From assembly GCF_028656955.1 (NCBI RefSeq), contig NZ_JAMDGY010000024.1:62001-126000 (forward strand): DNA of 64,000 bases, read 5' to 3'. The notes under the pieces are model-generated. The model ran no database searches and was not told the origin of the DNA. It saw only the letters and a program-made list of their open reading frames with translations. Below are positions 29,781 through 38,078 of the stretch, piece by piece. Positions within the stretch are counted from its first letter, which is position 1, and every line of letters starts with the position of its first letter. The position numbers and the translations under genes are program-made. The stretch comes from Pseudomonas fontis. GTDB lineage: Bacteria > Pseudomonadota > Gammaproteobacteria > Pseudomonadales > Pseudomonadaceae.

Positions 29781-29820
29781 TGTTCAGGCAATATGCCGAA
29801 CATTCGAATAAAACTATTCG
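29781..29820. promoter_or_regulatory. Candidate Lrp operators in the divergent promoter
   Basis: Two dyads lie between the ACT-like gene and the Lrp gene. TGTTC...GAACA (29781-29802) has a partly symmetric centre (GGCA/TGCC). CGAATA-AAAC-TATTCG (29805-29820) is a perfect 6-base repeat. Both precede the Lrp ATG by 26-66 bases and would suit autoregulation. Confidence 0.45.
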
Positions 29821-29846
29821 CCTGAGTGGCAGACAAAGGATTAATT

Positions 29847-30311
29847 ATGCAAAGCGAGCTGGATGTCTATGACCGGCGCATTCTGGCCCTGCTGCAAGAG
29901 GACGCGTCGCTGTCCAGTGCACAGGTGGCCGAACGGGTGGGGTTGTCGCAGTCGCCGTGTTGGCGGCGGATCCAGCGGCTCAAGGAGGAGGGGGTGATCC
30001 GTGGCCAGGTGACCTTGCTCGACCGCAAGAAGATCGGCCTGAACACGCAGATCTTTGCCGAAGTGAAACTCAACGCCCACGGGAGGACCAACTTCGCCGA
30101 ATTCACCGAGGCGATTCGTGAGTTTCCTGAGGTGTTGGAGTGTTATGTGCTGATGGGAGCAGTGGATTTCCTGCTGCGCATCGTCACCTCGGACATCGAA
30201 GCCTACGAGCGGTTCTTCTTCGAGAAGTTGTCGATGGTGCCGGGGATCCAGGAGGTCAACTCGATCGTGGCCTTGTCTGAAATCAAGTCCACGACGAGTT
30301 TGCCGGTTTGA
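29847..30311 (+). CDS. Lrp/AsnC-family transcriptional regulator
   Basis: 154 residues: an N-terminal winged HTH (YDRRILALLQEDASLSSAQVAERVGLSQSPCWRRIQRLKEEGVI, ~5-48) and a C-terminal RAM domain (~70-150) with the usual VLMGAVDFLLRIVTSDIEAYERFFFEKLSMVPGI. It senses an amino acid and binds DNA as an octamer-type assembly. AAAGGA precedes ATG 29847. The likely target is the divergent ACT-like gene and itself; the ligand is unknown. Confidence 0.93.
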   Translation: MQSELDVYDRRILALLQEDASLSSAQVAERVGLSQSPCWRRIQRLKEEGVIRGQVTLLDRKKIGLNTQIFAEVKLNAHGRTNFAEFTEAIREFPEVLECYVLMGAVDFLLRIVTSDIEAYERFFFEKLSMVPGIQEVNSIVALSEIKSTTSLPV

Positions 30312-30338
30312 CGCGGGCGCAGGGCGCCCTGTGCATTT

Positions 30339-30430
30339 GTAGCCGCTGCCGGCAGGCTGCGCTCGCCTGCAACGCAGGCGCCTTTTGGGGAGCCCTGCAG
30401 GCTCCAGCGCAGCCTTTGGGCAGCGGCTAC
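30339..30430. repeat. Long inverted repeat, GTAGCCGCTGCC family, copy 2
   Basis: GTAGCCGCTGCCGGCAGG... from 30339 pairs with the arm ending in CAGCGGCTAC at 30430. The inner GGCTGCGCT/AGCGCAGCC pairing is shared with the copy at 6333-6445, plus a CGCCTGC...GCAGGCG hairpin inside. It separates two convergent genes, as the first copy does. Confidence 0.85.
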
Positions 30431-30440
30431 AACACCTAAC

Positions 30441-31832
30441 TTACTTGCGCAGCAGGTGCTTCCAGCCACGGCTCTGGAACACCGCCATCACCTGATGGAT
30501 ACGCGCTTCGAGCACCTCGGTACGGACCTCGGCTTCCACTTCGTCGCTGATCGGCAGGTTGGCCAGTTCGTGCAGCTTGTTCAGCTCACCGAACAGGCGG
30601 TCCAGGTCCGGGCTCTCCAGCACTTGGCGAGCGTGGTGCAGCCAAGCCAGCAGGCGCTCGATACGCGGCAGCTGTTCAGCCAGGTCTTCCGGCTGACGAT
30701 GGTACAGCGGCAGGTTCAGCGCCTTGGCCTCATCCGCCAGCAACACGTTCAGCCAGTTGGCCAACTGGGCAGCGCCCTGACGGTCGCCGCGCTTGTTGCG
30801 CTCGACGGTCCAGCCACGGGCCAGCAACCAGCGCGAGGTGTCCAGGGAGAACTGGCCCCAGCGGGTGTCCAGCAACTCTTCGGCAAACTGCTCAGGTGCC
30901 GCACGGCGGATGTCTTCGTCGTCATTGCCGAACTGCACCAGCGGGCGCCAGTCTTCCAGCAAGGCGTCGAGGCTCGCACGCAGGGCATGGGTGGTGGTAC
31001 GCGGCGCGGCCTGGCCGAGGCTGCTGGCCAGGGCGCGCAGTTCGGCCAGGGCCTGAACCCAGTCCTGCAGCAGGCGCCAGTGGCCGTTGAAACGGTATTG
31101 CTCAGCCAGACGCTGGCTGGCACCCAGCAGCTTCCAGGCGAGGGCGGCAAACGCGTCGTCCAGCGGCATTTCGGCGTTCAGCTCGGCAGCCGGCAGGCTC
31201 AGCGCGTAGCTGTTCGGGTCGAGCAGGCGGTAACCGCGCTCGGCCTTGCTGATGTCGCAAGGGAACAGCGGCAGCTTGGCGGCCAGCTCCGCGGCCAGCT
31301 CCAGCAGGGCTTCAGGCTCGCCTTCGCGCAGTTCCAGCTCCAGCTCGCAGATCTCTTCCTTGTGCTTGCCGGCGATCACGGTGCCCAGGTCCAGGGCCGC
31401 CTCGATCACCACCTTGGCCTTGCCACGGCCCCAGGCGATTTCCGCGTATTCGCGGGTGAAATCGGTGGTGAACAGCGGCTTGATGGTCTTTTTGTCCAGC
31501 TCGGCCAGTTCGGCCGGCCAGCAGGTGTCGTCGAGCTTCTTCAGGTCGAGCTTGGCCTTGGCCAGCTCCCACTCGTGCTCGTTGCGCTGGGACAGGCCGG
31601 CAACGCTCTGGCCGCGGGTCTTGAGGGTCTGGATGACCACGTCGCCGTCACGGCGCAGGCGCAGGGCAACCTTGGCCGCCGCCAGGTCACGCTCGGGGGT
31701 ATCGAAGTACTGATTGAGCAGTTCACGCTGCTGCCAGCCGGACTTGTTGCGCTTCTTCAGCAATGGGTGGTCGCGCAGCGCGGCGAGGGTCTCGCGGCTG
31801 ACCCGCAGTTTGATTTCGGTTTCTTTGTGCAT
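30441..31832 (-). CDS. CYTH and CHAD domain protein (YgiF-like inorganic triphosphatase)
   Basis: 463 residues. The N-terminal CYTH domain opens with the metal-binding signature E-x-E-x-K (Glu4, Glu6, Lys8 in MHKETEIKL). It continues with basic tunnel residues (LRRDGDVVIQTLKTRG) and EICELELELREGEPEAL. The C-terminal CHAD domain (~220-460) is helical with conserved His/Arg, and such domains bind polyphosphate. E. coli YgiF hydrolyses inorganic triphosphate. The start at 31832 gives the CYTH motif at the very N-terminus. Confidence 0.9.
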   Translation of the reverse strand: MHKETEIKLRVSRETLAALRDHPLLKKRNKSGWQQRELLNQYFDTPERDLAAAKVALRLRRDGDVVIQTLKTRGQSVAGLSQRNEHEWELAKAKLDLKKLDDTCWPAELAELDKKTIKPLFTTDFTREYAEIAWGRGKAKVVIEAALDLGTVIAGKHKEEICELELELREGEPEALLELAAELAAKLPLFPCDISKAERGYRLLDPNSYALSLPAAELNAEMPLDDAFAALAWKLLGASQRLAEQYRFNGHWRLLQDWVQALAELRALASSLGQAAPRTTTHALRASLDALLEDWRPLVQFGNDDEDIRRAAPEQFAEELLDTRWGQFSLDTSRWLLARGWTVERNKRGDRQGAAQLANWLNVLLADEAKALNLPLYHRQPEDLAEQLPRIERLLAWLHHARQVLESPDLDRLFGELNKLHELANLPISDEVEAEVRTEVLEARIHQVMAVFQSRGWKHLLRK

Positions 31833-31959
31833 TGCTGGGTAATCCAGGCTCGGATGACAGGGAGCGTCTTGGCCGTGCAGTGTACAGGACTCGGCCGCCG
31901 ACGGTTTATTCCAGGTGCCCGATGGCCCTATGATGGGCCTCGAACCGAGGAGAACGCGC

Positions 31960-33117
31960 ATGCCGTTGCCATCGCTCAAAGACCAGTTCGCCGCCCTGAT
32001 CGCGGCGCCTTCGGTCAGTTGCACCCAACCGAGCCTGGACCAGTCCAACCGCGCGGTGATCGACCTGCTCGCCGGCTGGCTCGGCGACCTGGGCTTTGCT
32101 TGCGACATTCAGCAAGTCACCCCCGGCAAGTTCAACCTGCTCGCCAGTTTCGGCAGTGGCCCGGGCGGGCTGGTGCTGGCCGGGCACAGCGACACCGTGC
32201 CGTACGATCCGCAACTGTGGAAAACCGACCCGCTCAAGCTCACCGAGGTCGACGGGCGCTGGGTGGGCCTGGGCAGCTGCGACATGAAGGGCTTCTTCGC
32301 CCTGGTGATCGAAGCGGTGCGGCCGCTGCTCGACCAACCGTTCAAGCAGCCATTGCTGATCCTCGCCACCTGCGACGAAGAAAGCTCGATGTCCGGCGCC
32401 CGCGCCCTGGCCGAGGCCGGTCGCCCACTGGGCCGGGCAGCGGTGATCGGTGAGCCGACCCAGCTCAAGCCGATCCGCCTGCACAAGGGCGTGATGATGG
32501 AGCGCATCGACATCCTCGGGCGCAGCGGCCACTCCTCCGACCCAAGCCTGGGCCACAGCGCCCTGGAAGCCATGCACCAGGTGATGGGCGAGCTGATGGG
32601 CCTGCGCCGGCAATGGCAGCAGCAGTACAGCAACGCGCAGTTCAGCGTGCCGCAGCCGACGATGAACTTCGGCTGCATTCATGGCGGCGACAACCCCAAC
32701 CGCATCTGCGGTCAATGCGCCCTGGAGTTCGACCTGCGGCCCCTGCCGGGCATGGACCCTGAAGTCCTGCGCGCCGCCATCCGCAGCAAGCTGGCGCCGC
32801 TGGCCGAGCAGCACCAGGTGCAGATCGACTACGCGCCGCTGTTCCCCGAAGTACCGCCGTTCGAGCAAGCTGCCGACGCTGAGCTGGTGCGGGTGGCTGA
32901 ACGCCTGACCGGCCATCGCGCCGAAGCAGTAGCCTTTGGCACCGAAGCGCCTTATCTTCAGCGCCTGGGTTGCGAGACCCTGGTGCTGGGCCCGGGCGAT
33001 ATCGCCTGTGCCCACCAGCCTGGCGAGTACCTTGAAATGTCACGCTTGCAGCCTACTGTGCGTCTAGTGCGTGAACTGATCGAACATTATTGCCTCAGCC
33101 CGGTAATTGCCCGCTGA
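31960..33117 (+). CDS. argE: Acetylornithine deacetylase
   Basis: 385-residue M20-family metallohydrolase, converting N-acetylornithine to ornithine in arginine synthesis. Metal-site blocks: LAGHSDTVPYD (His76, Asp78), GLGSCDMKGFFA, the catalytic-Glu block LATCDEESS and GEPTQLKP; the C-terminal ligand lies in GPGDIACAHQPGEYL. GAGGAG precedes ATG 31960. A TATGAT at 31929-31934 may be its -10. Next to argA, as in other pseudomonads, where ArgJ recycling can make ArgE auxiliary. Confidence 0.93.
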   Translation: MPLPSLKDQFAALIAAPSVSCTQPSLDQSNRAVIDLLAGWLGDLGFACDIQQVTPGKFNLLASFGSGPGGLVLAGHSDTVPYDPQLWKTDPLKLTEVDGRWVGLGSCDMKGFFALVIEAVRPLLDQPFKQPLLILATCDEESSMSGARALAEAGRPLGRAAVIGEPTQLKPIRLHKGVMMERIDILGRSGHSSDPSLGHSALEAMHQVMGELMGLRRQWQQQYSNAQFSVPQPTMNFGCIHGGDNPNRICGQCALEFDLRPLPGMDPEVLRAAIRSKLAPLAEQHQVQIDYAPLFPEVPPFEQAADAELVRVAERLTGHRAEAVAFGTEAPYLQRLGCETLVLGPGDIACAHQPGEYLEMSRLQPTVRLVRELIEHYCLSPVIAR

Positions 33118-33135
33118 GACCATCCGTTATTTCCA

Positions 33136-33176
33136 AGAGGAGAGTGCGCGTGACGCCAAGCCTGTTCCGACGATAA
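33136..33176 (+). CDS. Possible leader peptide upstream of argA
   Basis: AGAGGAG (33136-33142) is the strongest ribosome-binding site between argE and argA. It sits seven bases before GTG 33150, which opens an 8-codon frame, (M)TPSLFRR, ending in CGA CGA TAA at 33176; GTG 33144 would add two codons (MRVTPSLFRR). The last two sense codons are arginine CGA, uncommon in this GC-rich genome. argA follows after 56 bases and has no Shine-Dalgarno of its own. An arginine-sensing or translation-coupling leader is a reasonable inference, but no clear terminator/antiterminator pair is visible. Confidence 0.4.
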
Positions 33177-33232
33177 CCCTTCGAGCGCTGTGTGCTTTTC
33201 CGTTCTTGTCCCTTTTTCTACAGGCTCTGGTT

Positions 33233-34531
33233 ATGCCCGAATACGTCAATTGGCTGCGTCACGCTTCGCCTTACATCAACGCCCACCGGGACTGCACCTT
33301 TGTGGTCATGCTCCCGGGTGATGGGGTCGATCATCCCAACTTCGGCAATATCGTCCACGACCTGGTGCTGCTGCACAGCCTCGGCGTGCGCCTGGTGCTG
33401 GTGCATGGTTCGCGCCCGCAAATCGAAAGCCGCCTGAACGCCCGTGGCCTCAGTGCCCACTATCACCACGGCCTGCGCATCACCGATGCGGCCACGCTGG
33501 AATGCGTGATCGATGCCGTCGGTCAGCTGCGCATCACGATTGAGGCCCGCCTGTCGATGGACCTTGCCGCCTCGCCGATGCAAGGCTCGCGCCTGCGCGT
33601 GGCGTCCGGCAACCTGGTCACTGCGCGGCCAATCGGGGTGGTCGAAGGGGTCGACTATCACCACACCGGCGAAGTGCGCCGGGTCGACCGCAAGGGTATC
33701 AACCGCCTGCTCGACGAGCGCTCCATCGTGCTGCTGTCGCCGCTGGGCTATTCGCCGACCGGCGAGATCTTCAACCTGGCCTGCGAAGACGTCGCTACCC
33801 GTGCAGCTATTGAGCTGGGAGCCGACAAACTGCTGTTGTTCGGCGCTGAACGCGGCCTGATCGATGCCGATGGCAAGCTAGTGCGTGAATTGCGCCCGCA
33901 GCAGGTGCCGGCGCACCTGGAGCGTCTGGGCAATGATTACCAGGGCGAGTTGCTGGATGCGGCGGCCGAGGCCTGCCGTGGCGGCGTGGCACGCAGCCAT
34001 ATCGTCAGCTATGGCGAGGACGGCGCGCTGCTGACCGAGCTGTTCACCCGTGACGGTGGCGGTACGCTGGTGGCGCAGGAGCAGTTCGAGAAGGTGCGCG
34101 AGGCGACCATCGAGGATGTGGGTGGCTTGATGGAACTGATTCGCCCATTGGAAGAGCAGGGCATCCTGGTGCGGCGTTCGCGCGAGGTGCTGGAGCGCGA
34201 GATCGAGCAGTTCAGTGTGGTCGAGCGCGACGGGATGCTGATCGCCTGTGCGGCCTTGTACCCGATTGCCGATTCCAAGGCGGGTGAGCTGGCGTGCCTG
34301 GCGGTGAACCCGGAGTATCGCCACGGCGGGCGCGGGGATGAACTGTTGGAGCGGATCGAGGTGCGGGCGCGGCAGATGGGCCTGAACACCCTGTTCGTGC
34401 TGACTACCCGTACCGCGCACTGGTTCCGCGAGCGCGGCTTTGCCCCGAGCGGGGTCGAGCGGCTGCCGGCGGCGCGGGCCTCGTTGTACAACTATCAGCG
34501 CAATTCGAAGATCTTCGAAAAAGCCCTTTAA
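33233..34531 (+). CDS. argA: N-acetylglutamate synthase
   Basis: 432 residues, the classical bifunctional-architecture ArgA. An amino-acid-kinase-like domain at ~1-285 (LVLVHGSRPQIESRL, VLLSPLGYSPTGEIFNL) binds the feedback inhibitor arginine. The C-terminal GNAT acetyltransferase domain (LACLAVNPEYRHGGRGDELLERIE) binds acetyl-CoA. It catalyses the first committed step of arginine synthesis. ATG 33233 gives the known N-terminus MPEYVNWLRHASPYINAHRD. The frame is open upstream, but that part is not ArgA-like. See the leader ORF just upstream. Confidence 0.95.
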   Translation: MPEYVNWLRHASPYINAHRDCTFVVMLPGDGVDHPNFGNIVHDLVLLHSLGVRLVLVHGSRPQIESRLNARGLSAHYHHGLRITDAATLECVIDAVGQLRITIEARLSMDLAASPMQGSRLRVASGNLVTARPIGVVEGVDYHHTGEVRRVDRKGINRLLDERSIVLLSPLGYSPTGEIFNLACEDVATRAAIELGADKLLLFGAERGLIDADGKLVRELRPQQVPAHLERLGNDYQGELLDAAAEACRGGVARSHIVSYGEDGALLTELFTRDGGGTLVAQEQFEKVREATIEDVGGLMELIRPLEEQGILVRRSREVLEREIEQFSVVERDGMLIACAALYPIADSKAGELACLAVNPEYRHGGRGDELLERIEVRARQMGLNTLFVLTTRTAHWFRERGFAPSGVERLPAARASLYNYQRNSKIFEKAL

Positions 34532-34536
34532 AAGCA

Positions 34537-34608
34537 ATCGCCGGCAAGGCCGGCTCCCACAGGGTCAGCTTTAAGCCGACTACTGTGGGAGCCGGCGTTG
34601 CCGGCGAT
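34537..34608. repeat. REP inverted pair, argA-spuI
   Basis: The arms 34537-34561 (ATCGCCGGCAAGGCCGGCTCCCACA) and 34584-34608 (TGTGGGAGCCGGCGTTGCCGGCGAT) lie between convergent argA and spuI. The ~22-base spacer with GCCGACTAC recurs in the copy at 44982-45053. Confidence 0.93.
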
Positions 34609-34626
34609 GAGGCCCTGAAGACCTGC

Positions 34627-36003
34627 TTAAACGGTATGCAGGTACCAGTTGTACTCAAGGTCGGAGATGGAGTGTTCGAACTCCTCCAGCTCACTCTCCT
34701 TGCACGCCACGAAGATGTCGATGTACTTCGGATCGATGTACTTGGCCATCACTTCGCTGTCGTCCAGCTCGCGCAGCGCATCACGCAAGTTGTTCGGCAG
34801 GCTCTGCTCGTTCTGCTCGTAGGAGTTGCCTTCGGTTGGCGCACCCGGCTCGACCTTGTTGGTCAGGCCATGGTGAACACCGGCCAGCACGGCTGCCATC
34901 AGCAGGTACGGGTTGGCATCGGCACCGGCTACGCGGTGTTCCAGGCGGACCGCGTCGGCTGTACCGGTTGGCACGCGCAGCGCGACGGTCCGGTTGTCCA
35001 GGCCCCAGCTCGGCGAGTTGGGTACGTAGAACTGCGCACCGAAGCGGCGGTACGAGTTGACGTTCGGGCAAAGGAACGCCATTGACGCTGGCAGGGTCTC
35101 GAGCACACCGCCGATCGCGTGGCGCAATGCGGCGTTCTGCTCGGGATCCTCGCTGGTGAAGATGTTGTTGCCATCTTTGTCCAGCACCGAAATGTGTACG
35201 TGCAGACCATTGCCCGCCTGGCCCGGGTACGGCTTGGCCATGAAGGTGGTGTCCATCTCATGGTCGTAGGCGATGTTCTTGATCAGGCGCTTGAGCAGTA
35301 CCGCGTAGTCGCAGGCCTTGATCGGGTCGGCCACATGGTGCAGGTTCACTTCGAACTGCGCCGGGGCGCTTTCCTTGACGATGGCATCCGCCGGGATACC
35401 CTGCTCCTTGGCACCTTCGAGCATGTCCTGGAGGCAATCGACGTATTCGTCGAGGTCGTCGATCAGGTACACCTGGGTCGACATCGGGCGTTTGCCGGAG
35501 ATCGGCGAGCGCGGTGGCTGTGGACGGCCGTTCACGTTCTCCTGGTCGATCAGGTAGAACTCCAGCTCGAACGCGGCGCAGATGGTCAGGCCCATCTCGT
35601 CGAACTTGCTCACGACCTGGCGCAGGACTTCCCGCGGGTCGGCAAAGAACGGCTCGCCTTCCAGTTCGTGCATGGTCATCAGCAGTTGCGCGGTAGGGCG
35701 CTTTTGCCAAGGTTCGTTGGACAGGGTGCCCGGGATCGGATAGCAGATCCGGTCGGCATCGCCGATGTCCAGGCCCAGGCCGGTGCTTTCGACCGTGGAG
35801 CCATTGATGTCGAGTGCGAAGAGGGAGGCCGGCAGGTTGATGCCTTTCTCGTAAACCTTGTGGAGGCTGGTGCGTTCGATGCGCTTGCCGCGCACAACAC
35901 CATTCATATCTGCAATCAGAAGGTCAACGTAGAGAACCTCAGGATGTTCCTTAAGGAACGCGTTCGCTTCGTTAAGCTGAACGGCACGCGGGGGTACCGA
36001 CAT
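34627..36003 (-). CDS. spuI: Gamma-glutamylpolyamine synthetase, SpuI type
   Basis: 458-residue glutamine-synthetase-fold ligase joining glutamate to putrescine or spermidine, the first step of the glutamylated polyamine route. GS blocks: MNGVVRGKR near the N-terminus, the metal site AAFELEFYLID, the substrate block GNGLHVHISV, MAFLCPNVNSYRRFG and a C-terminal LEHRVAGADANPYL. Divergent from the spuA remnant and spuB, matching spuI in P. aeruginosa. Sequence alone cannot fix the preferred polyamine. Confidence 0.92.
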   Translation of the reverse strand: MSVPPRAVQLNEANAFLKEHPEVLYVDLLIADMNGVVRGKRIERTSLHKVYEKGINLPASLFALDINGSTVESTGLGLDIGDADRICYPIPGTLSNEPWQKRPTAQLLMTMHELEGEPFFADPREVLRQVVSKFDEMGLTICAAFELEFYLIDQENVNGRPQPPRSPISGKRPMSTQVYLIDDLDEYVDCLQDMLEGAKEQGIPADAIVKESAPAQFEVNLHHVADPIKACDYAVLLKRLIKNIAYDHEMDTTFMAKPYPGQAGNGLHVHISVLDKDGNNIFTSEDPEQNAALRHAIGGVLETLPASMAFLCPNVNSYRRFGAQFYVPNSPSWGLDNRTVALRVPTGTADAVRLEHRVAGADANPYLLMAAVLAGVHHGLTNKVEPGAPTEGNSYEQNEQSLPNNLRDALRELDDSEVMAKYIDPKYIDIFVACKESELEEFEHSISDLEYNWYLHTV

Positions 36004-36072
36004 GATGCAACACCTTTGTTGTTAAAAATATCAATCAATGGGGGCTTGCAGGTCCAGTCAATCGGAAAGCCC

Positions 36073-36143
36073 GCCCTAAGTCAAGCAAGCCCCATGATGC
36101 CCTAAAAGGGCACTCAAGCGGCATTTTTGCTGCAATTTAGGGC
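36073..36143. promoter_or_regulatory. Repeated GCCCTAA half-sites, spuI-spuA region
   Basis: GCCCTAAG (36073-36080), GCCCTAAA (36099-36106) and its inverse TTTAGGGC (36136-36143) occur within 71 bases. The second also forms the small dyad GCCCT-AAA-AGGGC (36099-36111). The placement 70-140 bases upstream of spuI suits an operator for a polyamine regulator, which is inference. Nothing else recognisable is in 36004-36280. Confidence 0.4.
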
Positions 36144-36280
36144 GCCAACAAGGGCGTGAGCTTCCCGGCGAAGGTGATCTTGAGCGGGCCGTGTTCTATT
36201 TTTTACGGGGGTGTTGTGTAAAAAAATGAACAAGGCTAAGCTCGGCTGCAACCCACAACATCAATAATACCGGGGGTTAC

Positions 36281-36610
36281 ATGTCTCACTTGCCGATAAA
36301 CGGCGTCACCGTCTGCACCAGGCAGATCGGCCCGCTCGTGTCCCACAACCGTGGTCTGACGCAGCGCCTGGCGCATGCCCTGGCAGCCCCTGCCGCCCTG
36401 GGCGAAATAGTTGACGGTCTGACCGTCCCGCGCGTTATCGGCACTCTCCCGAATTCAGTCTTTCTTCACTATAGCGGCCTTACTGCATTGGCGGGTAGCC
36501 AACTGCCTGCTGGGCGCTCGCCTGCCTTTTGCTTTAGCGCACAGCGCCATCCAGAATGTCAGCGACGGTCTACTGCGGACCTCCTGGCCACATTGGGCAG
36601 CACACACTGA
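36281..36610 (+). pseudogene. spuA: Remnant of spuA (gamma-glutamyl-GABA hydrolase, PuuD-type amidotransferase)
   Basis: An open 109-codon frame with a GGGGG ribosome-binding site just before the ATG, lying where spuA sits in P. aeruginosa. The N-terminus MSHLPINGVTVCTRQIG matches the start of SpuA/PuuD proteins. DGL...GTLPNSVFLHYSG (residues 46-66) resembles the LDG...GSPSNV.P..Y.G block. The end PAFCFSAQRHPECQ (81-94) resembles PFALGVQWHPEW with the class I amidotransferase His-x-Glu. The ~140 residues between them, including the nucleophile Cys elbow, are missing (normal length ~255). It looks like an internal deletion with drift. A catalytically dead but expressed short protein cannot be excluded. 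Confidence 0.55.
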
Positions 36611-36672
36611 CGCTACGGCGTCAAAGCGCCCGGCTCACCTGCGAGACGGGTCATTTACCTCCTGAGGTATTT

Positions 36673-38031
36673 ATGAGTAACAACCTCGACCAGCTCACCG
36701 ATTGGTTGAAAGAGCACAAGATCACTGAAGTCGAATGCCTGATCAGTGACCTCACCGGGATTACCCGCGGCAAGATCTCGCCGACCAACAAGTTCATTGC
36801 CGAAAAAGGCATGCGCCTGCCCGAGAGCGTCCTGCTGCAGACGGTCACCGGCGACTACGTCGATGACGACATCTATTACGAGCTGCTCGACCCGGCCGAC
36901 ATCGACATGATCTGCCGCCCCGACGAGAACGCGGTGTTTCTCGTGCCCTGGGCCATCGAGCCGACCGCCCAGGTGATCCACGACACCTACGACAAGCAGG
37001 GCAACCCGGTCGAACTGTCGCCACGCAACGTGCTCAAGAAGGTTCTCAAGCTCTATGCCGACAAGGGCTGGCAGCCAATCGTGGCGCCGGAGATGGAGTT
37101 CTACCTGACCAAGCGCTGCGAAGACCCGGACTTCCCGCTGCAGCCGCCTATCGGCCGCTCTGGCCGTCCGGAAACCGGCCGCCAGTCGTTCTCCATTGAA
37201 GCGGCCAACGAATTCGACCCGCTGTTCGAAGACGTCTACGACTGGTGCGAGCTGCAAAACCTCGACCTCGACACGCTGATCCACGAGGACGGCACCGCGC
37301 AGATGGAAATCAACTTCCGTCATGGCAACGCGCTGTCGCTGGCCGACCAGATCCTGGTGTTCAAACGCACCATGCGCGAGGCCGCGCTCAAGCACAACGT
37401 CGCCGCCACCTTCATGGCCAAGCCGATGACCGGCGAGCCGGGCAGTGCGATGCACCTGCACCAGAGCATCATCGACGTGCACACCGGGAAGAACATCTTC
37501 TCCAACGAAGACGGCAGCATGAGCCAGCTGTTCCTCAACCACGTCGGCGGCCTGCAGAAGTTCATCCCGGTGGTGCTGCCGCTGTTTGCCCCGAACGTGA
37601 ACTCGTTCCGCCGCTTCCTGCCCGACACCTCGGCGCCGGTTAACGTCGAGTGGGGCGAAGAGAACCGCACCGTGGGCCTGCGCGTACCGGATGCCGGCCC
37701 GCAGAACCGCCGCGTCGAGAACCGCCTGCCGGGCGCCGATGCCAACCCGTACCTGGCCATCGCCGCCAGCCTGCTGTGTGGCTATATCGGCATGGTCGAA
37801 GGCATCGAGCCGAGCGCACCAGTGGTCGGTCGTGGTTATGAGCGGCGCAACCTACGCTTGCCGCTGACCATCGAGGACGCCTTGGAGCGCATGGAAAACT
37901 GCGCCGCGCTGGAACCGTACCTGGGCAAGAAATTCATTGCCGGCTACGTCGCCACCAAGCGTGCCGAACACGAAAACTTCAAACGCGTAATCAGCTCCTG
38001 GGAACGTGAGTTCCTGCTGTTCGCGGTCTGA
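36673..38031 (+). CDS. spuB: Gamma-glutamylpolyamine synthetase, SpuB type
   Basis: 452-residue glutamine-synthetase-fold enzyme, paralogous to SpuI. Typical blocks: ECLISDLTGITRGKI at ~20-34, the metal site APEMEFYL, GSAMHLHQSI, VVLPLFAPNVNSFRRFLP and VENRLPGADANPYLAIAASL. The substrate block lacks the ammonium-site features of true glutamine synthetases, consistent with amine ligation. GAGG at 36664-36667 supports ATG 36673; the frame extends upstream over the spuA remnant but is not homologous there. Followed by spuC after 47 bases. Confidence 0.92.
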   Translation: MSNNLDQLTDWLKEHKITEVECLISDLTGITRGKISPTNKFIAEKGMRLPESVLLQTVTGDYVDDDIYYELLDPADIDMICRPDENAVFLVPWAIEPTAQVIHDTYDKQGNPVELSPRNVLKKVLKLYADKGWQPIVAPEMEFYLTKRCEDPDFPLQPPIGRSGRPETGRQSFSIEAANEFDPLFEDVYDWCELQNLDLDTLIHEDGTAQMEINFRHGNALSLADQILVFKRTMREAALKHNVAATFMAKPMTGEPGSAMHLHQSIIDVHTGKNIFSNEDGSMSQLFLNHVGGLQKFIPVVLPLFAPNVNSFRRFLPDTSAPVNVEWGEENRTVGLRVPDAGPQNRRVENRLPGADANPYLAIAASLLCGYIGMVEGIEPSAPVVGRGYERRNLRLPLTIEDALERMENCAALEPYLGKKFIAGYVATKRAEHENFKRVISSWEREFLLFAV

Positions 38032-38078
38032 CAACCCCTGGGCCGCTGGAGCGCGGCCGCCAGTCAATGGAGAAGCAC

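Noticed and set aside
33107-33232. N-terminal extension of ArgA to position 33107
   Set aside because: The extension overlaps the end of argE and is unlike ArgA, whose known N-terminus MPEYVNWLRHASPY starts at 33233.
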